Source: Lysinibacillus sp. ZYM-1 (GTDB lineage: Bacteria > Bacillota > Bacilli > Bacillales_A > Planococcaceae). From it: 64,000 bases of DNA. The notes below the pieces were generated by a model. That model had not been told where the DNA came from, ran no database searches, and saw nothing but the letters and a program-made list of their open reading frames with translations. Positions 9,520 through 20,314 of this stretch are shown piece by piece. Made by a program: the position numbers and the translations under genes. Positions within the stretch are counted from its first letter, which is position 1. Each line of letters opens with the position of its first letter. The stretch spans positions 1-64,000 of the forward strand of contig NZ_KQ465116.1 of the NCBI RefSeq assembly GCF_001308875.1, read 5' to 3'.

Positions 9520-10679
9520 CGCCTTATGGAAATATTGCATTCTTTCTCATTATAGGACTATTATTGCTACCTACTATCCTATTAGGTTTACGTAGCAAAT
9601 CTGCGAAACACTATAATCTATTTGTTTCGTTGATTGTCTTAGCCCTTATCTTTGGACACTCATTGAATGGGTCGATCTCGTTAATTTTGTTTACAGTCTT
9701 TCAAATCGTCCTTATAATGGCTTACCAACGCTATCGATTACAGCAAAATAGTGGTACTGTTTTTGTCATAGCCGTGCTTTTGTCGATATTACCACTTGTA
9801 CTAGTAAAGGTTTTGCCTATCCTTGGTTTGCATCATTTATTTGGCTTCCTAGGTGTGTCCTACATTACGTTTAAAGCTGTACAAATGATTTTAGAAACAC
9901 GCGACGGTTTAATGAAGGAAAAGATCTCTATCGTAGAACTAGCGTATTTTTTACTGTTCTTTCCTACAGTATCATCAGGTCCTATTGATCGTTGGCGTCG
10001 TTTTACGAAAGATTTCCATTCAATTCCATCTTCAGAAAACTATAAAAAGCTGTTATTAAGTGGCATTAACTATATCTTTGTTGGCTTTTTATATAAATTT
10101 ATTTTGGCTTATTTAATTTACAACTACACACTAATTTATTTGCCAAACAATACGTACAACTATTTGACACCTTTCCAAGGACAACTGGCGTATATGTACA
10201 TGTATAGCTTTTACTTATTCTTTGATTTTGCAGGCTATAGTGCATTTGCTGTCGGTGTGAGCCGGATAATGGGGATTCAGACACCCATTAACTTTAACCG
10301 TCCATTCGCCAGTCGCAATATTAAAGATTTTTGGAACCGTTGGCATATGAGTCTCTCTTTCTGGTTTAGAGATTATGTCTATATGCGCTTTGTGCTTTGG
10401 ATGACGAAGAAAAAATGGCTGAAAAATAAATTCACCATTTCCTATATAGGTTTCTTTTTACTGTTCTTTTTAATGGGTATTTGGCACGGTTTAGAATGGC
10501 ACTTTGTAGTTTACGGCCTCTATCATGCCTTATTAATTATTAGTTTTGATAAATTCGAACGCTGGAACAAAAAGCATAAGCTTTGGCCCAAAAATAAATG
10601 GACACATGCCATAGGCGTATTCATCACTTTTAATGCCGTTTGTTTTGGCTTCTATATTTTTTCTGGAAAATTATTTTAA
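9516..10679 (+). CDS. dltB: D-alanyl transfer protein DltB (MBOAT)
   Basis: This 387-residue polytopic membrane protein is of the MBOAT acyltransferase family. It moves D-alanine from DltC across the membrane. Family hallmarks are visible: the segment FFPTVSSGPIDRWRRF near residue 150, NRPFASRNIKDFWNRWHMSLS near 265 and the catalytic His in MGIWHGLEWHF near 325. Many hydrophobic helices span the whole length. The start overlaps the dltA stop by four bases. Confidence 0.96.
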   Translation: MTPYGNIAFFLIIGLLLLPTILLGLRSKSAKHYNLFVSLIVLALIFGHSLNGSISLILFTVFQIVLIMAYQRYRLQQNSGTVFVIAVLLSILPLVLVKVLPILGLHHLFGFLGVSYITFKAVQMILETRDGLMKEKISIVELAYFLLFFPTVSSGPIDRWRRFTKDFHSIPSSENYKKLLLSGINYIFVGFLYKFILAYLIYNYTLIYLPNNTYNYLTPFQGQLAYMYMYSFYLFFDFAGYSAFAVGVSRIMGIQTPINFNRPFASRNIKDFWNRWHMSLSFWFRDYVYMRFVLWMTKKKWLKNKFTISYIGFFLLFFLMGIWHGLEWHFVVYGLYHALLIISFDKFERWNKKHKLWPKNKWTHAIGVFITFNAVCFGFYIFSGKLF

Positions 10680-10727
10680 CCAAGGGCTTTCTACAGATAA
10701 AGCCTGTTCAATAAAGGAGAATTATTA

Positions 10728-10961
10728 ATGGATAAACAACAAGTTTTAGAAATGTTAGTCGAGTTATGTGAAGATGAAATTATTGTAGAAAACCCGGATA
10801 TCGATTTATTCGAGGAAGGTCTTCTCGATTCTTTCGGTACAATTAATTTATTAGTAGAAATTGAAAATCGTTTTGATATTTCTGTACCTATTACTGATTT
10901 TGATCGGGAAGAATGGAACACGCCAAATCGTATTGCAGGGAAATTAGCTGAAAGACAATGA
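10728..10961 (+). CDS. dltC: D-alanyl carrier protein DltC
   Basis: This acidic acyl-carrier-like protein has 77 residues, the usual DltC length. The phosphopantetheine attachment site is Ser35 in LLDSFGTINL. It receives D-alanine from DltA and hands it to DltB. The ATG follows AAAGGAGA. The TGA stop overlaps the dltD start (ATGATG). Confidence 0.97.
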   Translation: MDKQQVLEMLVELCEDEIIVENPDIDLFEEGLLDSFGTINLLVEIENRFDISVPITDFDREEWNTPNRIAGKLAERQ

Positions 10962-12133
10962 TGAAAAAGGGCTTTCTTTCACTATTTATTGCCTTTGCTC
11001 TATTTACTGGCTTTGTCTTCTTTCCAAATGCTTGGATCAAGGCCTGGATATCAGAAGATGATGTGGAGCAAGCCAAAACAAACATGTCCCCGCTCGTCTT
11101 TCAAGGAACCTACTTACAGGAGCGGATGTTACAGGAACCTACCTCCATGCCTTTATACGGTTCCTCTGAATTAAACCGATTTGACCCGTTTCACCCCTAT
11201 AATTATGCGCGGGCAACAGATGCTCCATATTCGACATTTATGATTGGGCGTGGGGGTATGCAATCCCTTACTCATTTCTTAAATTTTGCTGCACAAGAGG
11301 GAAATTTAAAGGACAAAAAATTGGTCTTTATTATCTCACCACAATGGTTTACGGAAAAAGGCATGGGTGAATTTCATTTTTCACCGAATTACTCTATGTT
11401 ACATGCCTATGACTTAGCTTTTAATCATGAGATGGATGCTGATCTTCGTAAACGTGCTATGGAGCGTCTGTTAGAATTTGATACTGTTGAGCGAGATCGT
11501 CTCTTAAAAACGATGTATCAATATCAAATGTCTAATGGCAAAGAAAATCCAATTACTGGACGTATGGCTATGGTAGTGGGACGCTTTCATAAGGAATTGC
11601 TAGAAAAAAAGGATCTCTATTATTCGCTATTCCCACGTAAGGGACATCCATTAAAAAATAATGATAAGCTCGTTGCTAACCAAACCTTTGAACAGCAAGT
11701 AAAGCATGCTGAAGCATATGGGAAGAAACGTGTCTCCAATGAATATATGATTGAAAATCGTGCTTATCAGCGACTTGTAAATGCTAATTTTTCAAAGTTT
11801 AAGGGCATGAGAAAGCATGAAGATTATTCGGAATCTCCTGAGTATAAGGATTTTCAGTTAGTCATGGATGTTTTAAAGGATGCAGGTGCTAAGCCATTAT
11901 TCGTCTCTATTCCAGTTAACGGTTATTGGTATGATTATAATGGCTATCCTAAGGAACGTCGTCAACAGTACTATGATAAGATGGCGCAAATACTAAAGGG
12001 TGCTAAAGTCGACTATGTTGATTTTACAGACCATGAGTACGACCCTTATTTTATAATGGATACCATTCATATCGGCTGGAAGGGCTGGGTCTATCTGGAC
12101 CAGAATTTAGATAAATATTGGGCACAGCAATAA
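10958..12133 (+). CDS. dltD: D-alanyl-lipoteichoic acid transfer protein DltD
   Basis: This 391-residue protein has one N-terminal membrane anchor (about residues 5-25) and an extracellular SGNH-hydrolase-like domain. The presumed catalytic Ser lies in the LYGSSELNRFDPFHP segment near residue 68, and the Asp/His pair in MDTIHIGWKGW near the C-terminus. DltD takes D-alanine outside the membrane and transfers it to lipoteichoic acid. It is the last gene of the dlt operon, followed by a strong terminator. Confidence 0.95.
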   Translation: MMKKGFLSLFIAFALFTGFVFFPNAWIKAWISEDDVEQAKTNMSPLVFQGTYLQERMLQEPTSMPLYGSSELNRFDPFHPYNYARATDAPYSTFMIGRGGMQSLTHFLNFAAQEGNLKDKKLVFIISPQWFTEKGMGEFHFSPNYSMLHAYDLAFNHEMDADLRKRAMERLLEFDTVERDRLLKTMYQYQMSNGKENPITGRMAMVVGRFHKELLEKKDLYYSLFPRKGHPLKNNDKLVANQTFEQQVKHAEAYGKKRVSNEYMIENRAYQRLVNANFSKFKGMRKHEDYSESPEYKDFQLVMDVLKDAGAKPLFVSIPVNGYWYDYNGYPKERRQQYYDKMAQILKGAKVDYVDFTDHEYDPYFIMDTIHIGWKGWVYLDQNLDKYWAQQ

Positions 12134-12155
12134 TCCATTTATTAGCTGATGGAGG

Positions 12156-12196
12156 GTCAGTCTGAAGTGTTAACTCACTACAGACTGACTTTTTTT
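12156..12196 (+). terminator. dlt operon terminator
   Basis: GTCAGTCTG (12156-12164) pairs perfectly with CAGACTGAC (12181-12189) and is followed by seven T residues. Confidence 0.93.
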
Positions 12197-12200
12197 ATGT

Positions 12201-12728
12201 TCATTTGCCTTCATCGTAATTTAATGAGAAAAGTCTAAGTTCTTCCGAATCATTGGAAAATTGGATTACCCTTTCAAACTGCAAGCCTATTCTTTCGAGT
12301 AATTTAGCTGACGCTTGATTATCCTGGGTTGTAATGGCCACAATTCGATTAAATCCTAGTATATCTAAACCATATGCTAATACTGCTGACGCTGCTTCAT
12401 AGGCGTATCCTTTTCCCCAATAATCAGGGAGAAAAGCGAAACCAATATCTACATCTTCTAACGTTTCCCTTTTTACGAAACCGCAAATTCCAATCGGGGT
12501 TTGATCTTCTTTTTTTTCAACTAAATATAGGCAGAATCCGAATTGCTCATACATGCGTATTGCACCATTTTCTATATAACTAGACGCCCCCTCTACGGTC
12601 TTCACACCGCGGTCACCAATGAATTGTATCCACGAAGGATCATTCACTAGTTCAAGGATAAAGTTCGCATCATCTATTGTTTGTAACCGTAGATTGAGTC
12701 GTTCTGTTTCAAGAATTTCCATTGTCAT
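12201..12728 (-). CDS. GNAT N-acetyltransferase, RimJ/RimL type
   Basis: This 175-residue acetyltransferase shows the acetyl-CoA pyrophosphate-binding motif in PDYWGKGYAYEAA near residue 105. The opening ETERLNLRLQTIDDANFI is typical of the RimJ/RimL family. The substrate is unknown: ribosomal protein termini, small amines and antibiotics are all used by relatives. The ATG at 12728 has AAAGGAG six bases upstream and overlaps the end of the preceding GNAT gene by 20 bases, so the two are probably co-transcribed and coupled. Confidence 0.85.
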   Translation of the reverse strand: MTMEILETERLNLRLQTIDDANFILELVNDPSWIQFIGDRGVKTVEGASSYIENGAIRMYEQFGFCLYLVEKKEDQTPIGICGFVKRETLEDVDIGFAFLPDYWGKGYAYEAASAVLAYGLDILGFNRIVAITTQDNQASAKLLERIGLQFERVIQFSNDSEELRLFSLNYDEGK

Positions 12729-13329
12729 CCTGCTCTCCTTTCGTCGGTATCGCTAGAAGCTTAAAGCCAAATTTACTACTCTCCCATTCAGACGCTAAAA
12801 TGGAATATTGATATTCATCAACCCATTGTCCTTTTGACATGTAGTTTTGTAATAAATGGCCTTCGCGTCTCATCCCTATACGTTCGAGTACGGCAATAGA
12901 TTTGTTATTTCTCACATCCGTAAAAGCAATTACTTTATGTTTCCCTAATGAATGGAATAAATAATCCATTACCGCACAAACCGCTTCCCTCGCATATCCT
13001 TTCCCTTGATGTTTCGGAGAAAGGGTAAATCCAATTTCTACAATACGCGGTTCACTTAAAGGCGTGTGAAGTGCGCAATCTCCAATAAGCTCATTGGTTT
13101 CTTTCAAAGCAATGGCGAACTGGAACCATGTCCCTGGCTGATTAGGAACATGGTTTATTTGGTTATGAACGAACGTTTTTGCTTCGTGATATTGATAATT
13201 CTCCCACGATTGATATTTAGCAATTTCAGGATCAGCCCGATATACATAAAAGCTCTCTATATCATCCGCCTGAAATTTTCTTAATAGAAGACGATCTGTT
13301 CCAGCAAAAACCTCAATATTTTTCTCCAT
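12709..13329 (-). CDS. GNAT N-acetyltransferase, RimJ/RimL type
   Basis: This 206-residue acetyltransferase has the acetyl-CoA motif SPKHQGKGYAREAV near residue 110 and the RimJ/RimL-type opening TDRLLLRKFQADDIESF. The last 25 residues extend beyond the usual fold. Its only clear partner is the overlapping second GNAT gene. The two are related but clearly diverged, so this is an old pair rather than a recent duplication. AAAGGGAAAA precedes the ATG. The substrate is unknown. Confidence 0.85.
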   Translation of the reverse strand: MEKNIEVFAGTDRLLLRKFQADDIESFYVYRADPEIAKYQSWENYQYHEAKTFVHNQINHVPNQPGTWFQFAIALKETNELIGDCALHTPLSEPRIVEIGFTLSPKHQGKGYAREAVCAVMDYLFHSLGKHKVIAFTDVRNNKSIAVLERIGMRREGHLLQNYMSKGQWVDEYQYSILASEWESSKFGFKLLAIPTKGEQDDNGNS

Positions 13330-13440
13330 AGTATTTTCCCTTTCGATACTTTCTTAATTACATATTATTATAATCATTTAAACCAAGGGATGCTTTATTC
13401 ATTTTTTCATGACAACATTTATCACAATTATTACACCAAT

Positions 13441-13480
13441 AAAAAATCGCCCCAAAAGTATATTTAACTTTTGGGACGAT
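13441..13480 (-). terminator. Terminator left behind from the original eno end
   Basis: CCCAAAAGT (13451-13459) pairs with ACTTTTGGG (13467-13475), extended by ATCG/CGAT, and runs into TTTTTT on the minus strand. It lies 22 bases beyond the orphan copy of the eno 3' end. The simplest reading is that this was the eno terminator before the 13.5-15.0 kb island arrived. Confidence 0.75.
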
Positions 13481-13501
13481 ATTTGTAGCTACTAATCAGT
13501 C

Positions 13502-13552
13502 GCTTATTTTAAGTTATAGAATGATTTTAAACCAAGATACTCAGCTGTTGAA
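13502..13552 (-). repeat. Orphan copy of the eno 3' end (putative att site)
   Basis: These 51 bases are identical and in the same orientation to 14963-15013. That segment contains the eno stop codon and the last 15 codons. The match stops abruptly on both sides. A direct repeat of a housekeeping gene terminus flanking foreign DNA is the usual mark of tyrosine-recombinase integration. Confidence 0.9.
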
Positions 13553-13597
13553 GTGATGTAATTCTTTATCCGTTAGCCGTTTTACTTCGTCCGTCAT
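13541..13597 (-). CDS. Very short ORF cut by the eno repeat
   Basis: An ATG at 13597 has a strong Shine-Dalgarno (GGCGGAGG) about eight bases upstream and opens a frame of only 18 codons. The last few codons are made by the eno repeat itself. It looks like the 5' end of an element gene whose remainder was lost or exchanged at the recombination junction. No function can be assigned. Confidence 0.3.
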   Translation of the reverse strand: MTDEVKRLTDKELHHFNS

Positions 13598-13689
13598 ATA
13601 TAAAACCTCCGCCGATATTTTTTTGTATCTTAGTAATTGGATGGTTTTATGTAATTAACATTATGATAACAGACTGGTAAATGGCTGAC

Positions 13690-13720
13690 AAATAGAAAAA
13701 TAGCGCTCATCTCTGAGCGC
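13690..13720 (-). terminator. Terminator overlapping the stop of the DUF6241-like gene
   Basis: GCGCTC (13703-13708) pairs with GAGCGC (13715-13720), followed on the minus strand by TATTTTTC. The stem begins within the last codons of the gene and includes its stop codon, so translation reaching the stop would compete with stem formation. Confidence 0.75.
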
Positions 13721-14276
13721 CACCGAATGTTTCATTTTGATTGTCAGGTTTATTTCCGCTGAAATATTCTTTTATATAATATCCTTCTTCCTCTGGAGTC
13801 GACAAACGACTTGCTCTTCCTGGAGCATCTTCATTTCCGTTTTGTTGCATTATCCAAATTGCGTTATGATCTTCTACAGCGTTTGAAAAATCACCTTTCG
13901 ACCATCTTTCCAATATTGGAATGTAAATGTCGTTATGTTCATAATCGTTCATTTTACATACAGCCAACAATCGTTCAACTTTTTCTTGTGTTATTTGCTC
14001 ATGACCCCATTGGGCACCAGATTGAACCTTTTGGTGAGACATGCTGTGAATGGCTTCGCTCACTTTGCTTTCTATTAAGTTGTCAGGATAAAGTATCTCT
14101 TCTTTCGTTTTACTTTCAATAATTTCTCCGTCACTTTCAACAACAATTGTTTTTCCTATTGCTTCTTCAAGAACAGGTTTCTCCACTTGTTCGGTGAATT
14201 TGAAGTAACCAAAAATTCCACCAAAAATACCCATTATTACAATGATGACGATAGTCGCCTTTGTTTTTCTCTGCAT
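13707..14276 (-). CDS. DUF6241-like membrane-anchored protein of the eno island
   Basis: This is a 189-residue protein with one N-terminal transmembrane helix (about 8-26) and a soluble, mainly acidic domain expected outside the cell. The central part, with IHSMSHQKVQSGAQWG and the segment ILERWSKGDFSNAVEDHN, resembles the DUF6241 family known from bacilli; that assignment rests on remembered family features. The function is unknown. The ATG at 14276 follows GTGAGG by about nine bases; an in-frame GTG lies five codons earlier. It is the only intact gene of the island. On the minus strand it lies downstream of eno, the integrase relic and the hairpin array. Confidence 0.7.
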   Translation of the reverse strand: MQRKTKATIVIIVIMGIFGGIFGYFKFTEQVEKPVLEEAIGKTIVVESDGEIIESKTKEEILYPDNLIESKVSEAIHSMSHQKVQSGAQWGHEQITQEKVERLLAVCKMNDYEHNDIYIPILERWSKGDFSNAVEDHNAIWIMQQNGNEDAPGRASRLSTPEEEGYYIKEYFSGNKPDNQNETFGGAQR

Positions 14277-14383
14277 ATTATCAAACCTCACTTATAATTT
14301 GTATTCAATATGTAATTTGGTTTATTTTTTGTAATTTGTTTAATAATAACAGAATATAGAAACTGGGTTCAATGAATATATAT

Positions 14384-14628
14384 TTAACCGCCTCAACTTT
14401 GAGTTGGTTAACGAGCGCAATTTTGCGTTGGTTAAAATCAACCTAATCATTTCTGATTTGGTTAAAATCTTGTCTCGTATTAGTATTATGTTTCAAGATT
14501 ATGACCTGTCATATACATTGTATATAGCAGGTATACGAACATTGTTCGTAGTAGGTGTGTAACTTTTGATTACATACCTCAATGCGTAAACATTGCTTAC
14601 GCAAAGTATCTAGCGTTTTGCTAGGTAC
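14384..14628. repeat. Array of eight consecutive stem-loops
   Basis: Eight dyads follow one another in 245 bases: 14384-14411, 14408-14435, 14440-14463, 14504-14532, 14534-14550, 14553-14579, 14583-14603 and 14606-14628. The first three share outer arms related to TTAACC/GGTTAA but have different inner stems (CTCAA/TTGAG, CGCAA/TTGCG, AATCA/TGATT). The next five have stems of 7-11 pairs, several with an ATT or ACATTG-like loop. Base pairing is conserved while sequence is not. The array begins exactly where similarity of the integrase relic ends. Its role is unknown. Confidence 0.8.
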
Positions 14629-14804
14629 ATAACGTTTTTTTACATGAACTGTAGAAACGTCTTCAATTTCACTCACCTCATGAAACTCATCCAGATATTG
14701 AATGAAATGAGATGTATTGAGTTATAAGTTTCTGTTGTTCTGATTGAATAATTTTTAATCTGTAATTCCAATGTAAATTCTTTCAACAAATCTTTAATAA
14801 GCAC
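14626..14804 (-). pseudogene. Tyrosine recombinase (integrase) relic, N-terminal part only
   Basis: A GTG at 14804 lies behind TTGGAGG and starts a frame resembling the core-binding domain of phage-type tyrosine integrases: LLKEFTLELQIKNYSIRTTE, then TYN. A frameshift near 14720 moves the match to a second frame with FIQYLDEFHEVSEIEDVSTV and HVKKRYV. About 60 residues are recognisable. The entire catalytic domain, with its Arg/His/Tyr residues, is gone, replaced by the hairpin array. The position next to the eno direct repeat is where an element's own integrase normally lies. The family is called from pattern only. Confidence 0.7.
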
Positions 14805-14853
14805 GAAAAAACCTCCAATCTACAAGTGTTTATCACACTTATAAATCAGAGGT
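14805..14853 (-). terminator. Present-day eno terminator / integrase leader hairpin
   Basis: ACCTC (14811-14815) pairs with GAGGT (14849-14853), and AAGTGT (14824-14829) pairs with ACACTT (14835-14840), followed on the minus strand by six T residues. It can end eno transcription. The descending arm also contains the GGAGG of the integrase relic, so it could once have masked integrase translation. A perfect palindrome CAATACA-GT-TGTATTG lies just upstream. Confidence 0.6.
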
Positions 14854-14962
14854 TGTAACAATACAGTTGTATTGCTAAATTCACCTAAATGTACAACAAA
14901 GTTCGAATTGCATAAAAAGGTCGTGTATTACTAAATTCAAAGCATTTTTGCTTAAAACAAAT

Positions 14963-17793
<2,831 letters not shown>

Positions 17794-17801
<8 letters not shown>

Positions 17802-18555
17802 TTGCTGCCGCCTCCACTAATGTTAAATAAGATTCTGGTTGTAAACTTGCTCCGCCTACTAATGCGCCATCAATATGTTCTTTTGTTAAAAGCTCATGAA
17901 TGTTGTCAGGTTTCACGCTACCACCATATTGGATTCGAACAGCATTGGCCGTTTCAGTACCATATAGTTCCTCAATGACAGAACGAATCGCTCCGCATAC
18001 TTGATTGGCATCATCTGCTGTAGCCGTTTTACCCGTACCTATCGCCCAAATTGGTTCATAGGCAATGACCATATGCTCTACTTGCTGTGCTTCAAATCCA
18101 GCAAGTGCCGCTTTAATTTGACCCGCAACCTTATGCTCTGTCGTTCCCGCTTCACGTTCCTCTAGCGTTTCACCACAGCAAATAATCGGTACGATATTAT
18201 GTGCAAGTGCTGCTGCTACTTTTTTATTAATAGCATCATCTGTTTCATTGTAGTACTCGCGACGTTCTGAGTGTCCTAATATGACATAGTCCACTTCCAC
18301 ACTTGCTAGCTGTGCAGGACTAATCTCGCCAGTAAAGGCACCTTCATTTTCATAATGCATTGTTTGTGCACCAATGGCTAACTCTGATTCACTAGCAACC
18401 TGCACAAGTGTAGGTAGGTAAAGTGCTGGTGCGCAAATTACAGCGTCTACTTTATCATTGGAAGGAAGTTTATCCTGTACGGCATCTACAAACTGAATAG
18501 CTTCCTCAAATGTCTTAAACATTTTCCAGTTACCTGCAATAATTGGTTTACGCAT
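17794..18555 (-). CDS. tpiA: Triosephosphate isomerase
   Basis: This 253-residue TIM barrel interconverts dihydroxyacetone phosphate and glyceraldehyde 3-phosphate. Visible catalytic residues are Lys11 in GNWKMFK, His95 in ILGHSERR and the Glu of [11 protein letters not shown] near residue 168. The phosphate-binding YGGSVKPDN and ALVGGASL segments follow. It lies between pgk and gpmI, with a short gap to pgk and an overlap with gpmI. Confidence 0.98.
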
Positions 18556-18582
18556 CGTCTTGCCTCCGATTTTTTATTTGGC

Positions 18583-19767
18583 TTATTTATCGTTTAGTGC
18601 AACAATCCCTGGAAGCTCTTTACCTTCCATTAGCTCTAGTGAAGCACCACCACCTGTAGAAATGTGATCCATTTTATTGGCTACTTCAAATTTTTCAACT
18701 GCTGCTGCAGAGTCACCACCACCGATTACTGTATACCCTGATGTTGTTGCCATTGCTTCAGCCACCGTTTTTGTACCATTTGCAAATTTATCCATTTCAA
18801 AGACACCCATAGGTCCATTCCAAATGATTAATTTAGAATTTTTAATGACTTCTGCATAGTTAGCAGCTGTTTTTGGTCCAATATCTAAGCCCATCCAATC
18901 GGCTGGAATAGCGTCTACATCCACTACTTTTGTTTCCGCATCTTGTGAAAATTCATTTGCCACTACCGCATCAATTGGCATATGTAATTGCACGCCTTTT
19001 GCTTTCGCTTTTTCAATAAATGATTTTGCTAGCTCAATTTTATCTTCTTCTAACAAAGATTTTCCAATATCGTAGCCTTGTGCCTTGATGAACGTGAATG
19101 ATAAACCACCACCGATAATTAAGTGGTCTACTTTTTCTAATAAACTTTCAATAACACCAATTTTATCTTTAACTTTGGCACCACCGATAATCGCTGTAAA
19201 TGGATGTTCAGGATTCGATAGCGCTTTGCCAAGTACATCTAATTCCGTTTGCATCAAGAAACCTGATACTGCGGGAATGTGCTTAGCGATTCCTTCTGTA
19301 GAAGCATGTGCACGGTGAGCTGCACCGAATGCATCATTGACATAAATATCAGCTAGCTGCGCAAACTGCTGTGCTAAGGCTGAATCATTTTTCTCTTCAC
19401 CTGCATGGAAACGAACGTTTTCAAGAAGTAGAATGTCCCCTTCTTGCATGTTCGCAACAGCTTCTTCTACCACTTCCCCGATGGATTCATCTAGCTTCGT
19501 AACAGGTTTACTCATTAACTCTGCTAAACGAATGCCAACTGCTGTTAAGCGCATATCTTCTTTTACTTCACCTTTTGGACGACCTAAGTGAGAAGCTAAA
19601 ATAACTTTTGCACCTTGCTCTACTAAGTATTCAATTGTCGGAATAGCTGCACGAATACGCGTATCATCTGTAATGACACCATCCGCCATTGGAACATTAA
19701 AATCAACACGCACAAAAACGCGTTTACCTTTTACATCAATATCTTTCATTGTCTTCTTATTTAACAT
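18583..19767 (-). CDS. pgk: Phosphoglycerate kinase
   Basis: This 394-residue enzyme makes ATP and 3-phosphoglycerate from 1,3-bisphosphoglycerate and ADP. The N-terminal substrate domain shows [12 protein letters not shown] and [10 protein letters not shown]. The C-terminal nucleotide domain shows [23 protein letters not shown] and [11 protein letters not shown]. The ATG at 19767 is chosen because AAGGGAG lies upstream and the product then begins [16 protein letters not shown], as in B. subtilis. An in-frame upstream extension lacks homology. Unlike B. subtilis, a terminator and a structured repeat lie between gap and this gene, so it may have a promoter of its own. Confidence 0.97.
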   Translation of the reverse strand: MLNKKTMKDIDVKGKRVFVRVDFNVPMADGVITDDTRIRAAIPTIEYLVEQGAKVILASHLGRPKGEVKEDMRLTAVGIRLAELMSKPVTKLDESIGEVVEEAVANMQEGDILLLENVRFHAGEEKNDSALAQQFAQLADIYVNDAFGAAHRAHASTEGIAKHIPAVSGFLMQTELDVLGKALSNPEHPFTAIIGGAKVKDKIGVIESLLEKVDHLIIGGGLSFTFIKAQGYDIGKSLLEEDKIELAKSFIEKAKAKGVQLHMPIDAVVANEFSQDAETKVVDVDAIPADWMGLDIGPKTAANYAEVIKNSKLIIWNGPMGVFEMDKFANGTKTVAEAMATTSGYTVIGGGDSAAAVEKFEVANKMDHISTGGGASLELMEGKELPGIVALNDK

Positions 19768-19981
19768 GAAGAAACTCCCTTCAAAGTTTATTTTAGTCTT
19801 ACATCCTTGTGTTTTACCCAACTTGGCTCCACACCATGCTTACTAAATTGAAAAGGCACTTTGGTACTTTTTTAGGATATCATCTAGAGTGTTTGTGATT
19901 CTCCAACATTTGATAATGAACCCTAATACTTGTTTTTATAGTAGCAAAAGTTACTTGCTATGTCTTGCAATCACCATGTAT

Positions 19982-20110
19982 CAATTACGTCTCAGCGTAA
20001 TTGCGTCCAGATTTTTTTCGAGCTTGCTCGAAAAGCTCCTCTTCAAAATCTGTGACATCCGCTGGGGCTTTTACCTTGATTCAGTCGGTGTTTGGACACC
20101 ACTGAATCAA
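19982..20110. repeat. Structured intergenic repeat, three hairpins
   Basis: Three strong dyads lie in 129 bases. CAATTACG (19982-19989) pairs with CGTAATTG (19996-20003). CAGATTTT (20008-20015) pairs with AAAATCTG (20045-20052) and encloses TTTTCGAGC/GCTCGAAAA. TTGATTCAGT..GGTGT (20076-20091) pairs with ACACC..ACTGAATCAA (20096-20110). No gene lies here. It resembles the interspersed palindromic elements of bacilli; whether other copies exist cannot be seen in this window. The rest of 19768-20314 holds only a small TAGCAA/TTGCTA dyad and the gap terminator. Confidence 0.65.
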
Positions 20111-20176
20111 AGAGAGCAATTTGTGTATTCATCTCACCACCTATAGAGGTGGACGTTTTCTGCTGAATCTAGATAA

Positions 20177-20210
20177 AAAAGGAGTAAGGGTAAAATCCCT
20201 TACTCCTTTT
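20177..20210 (-). terminator. gap terminator (bidirectional)
   Basis: AAAAGGAGTAAGGG (20177-20190) pairs perfectly with CCCTTACTCCTTTT (20197-20210), with A/T tracts on both sides. It ends the cggR-gap message before pgk, though partial readthrough is possible. Confidence 0.92.
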
Positions 20211-20314
20211 ACCCTTGTATATTATATCTATTCGATATTATAAAGGCTATACTTTTTGTGCATAAAAAGCAGTATTATGTCACACTTTTTACTCAAAATG
20301 TCGAAATATGATAC

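Noticed and set aside
12201..13329. Recent duplication of the two GNAT genes
   Set aside because: The proteins share only family motifs and differ in length and most residues, so they are diverged paralogues rather than a recent tandem copy.
14534..14550. CGAAC...GTTCG dyad resembling a LexA (SOS) box
   Set aside because: The two GAAC/GTTC halves are separated by three bases instead of the four of the Bacillus LexA box, and it is one member of a series of similar stem-loops without a promoter.
14384..14628. Possible CRISPR array
   Set aside because: The units are not identical repeats with unique spacers. They are stem-loops of differing sequence and length, and no cas genes are present.
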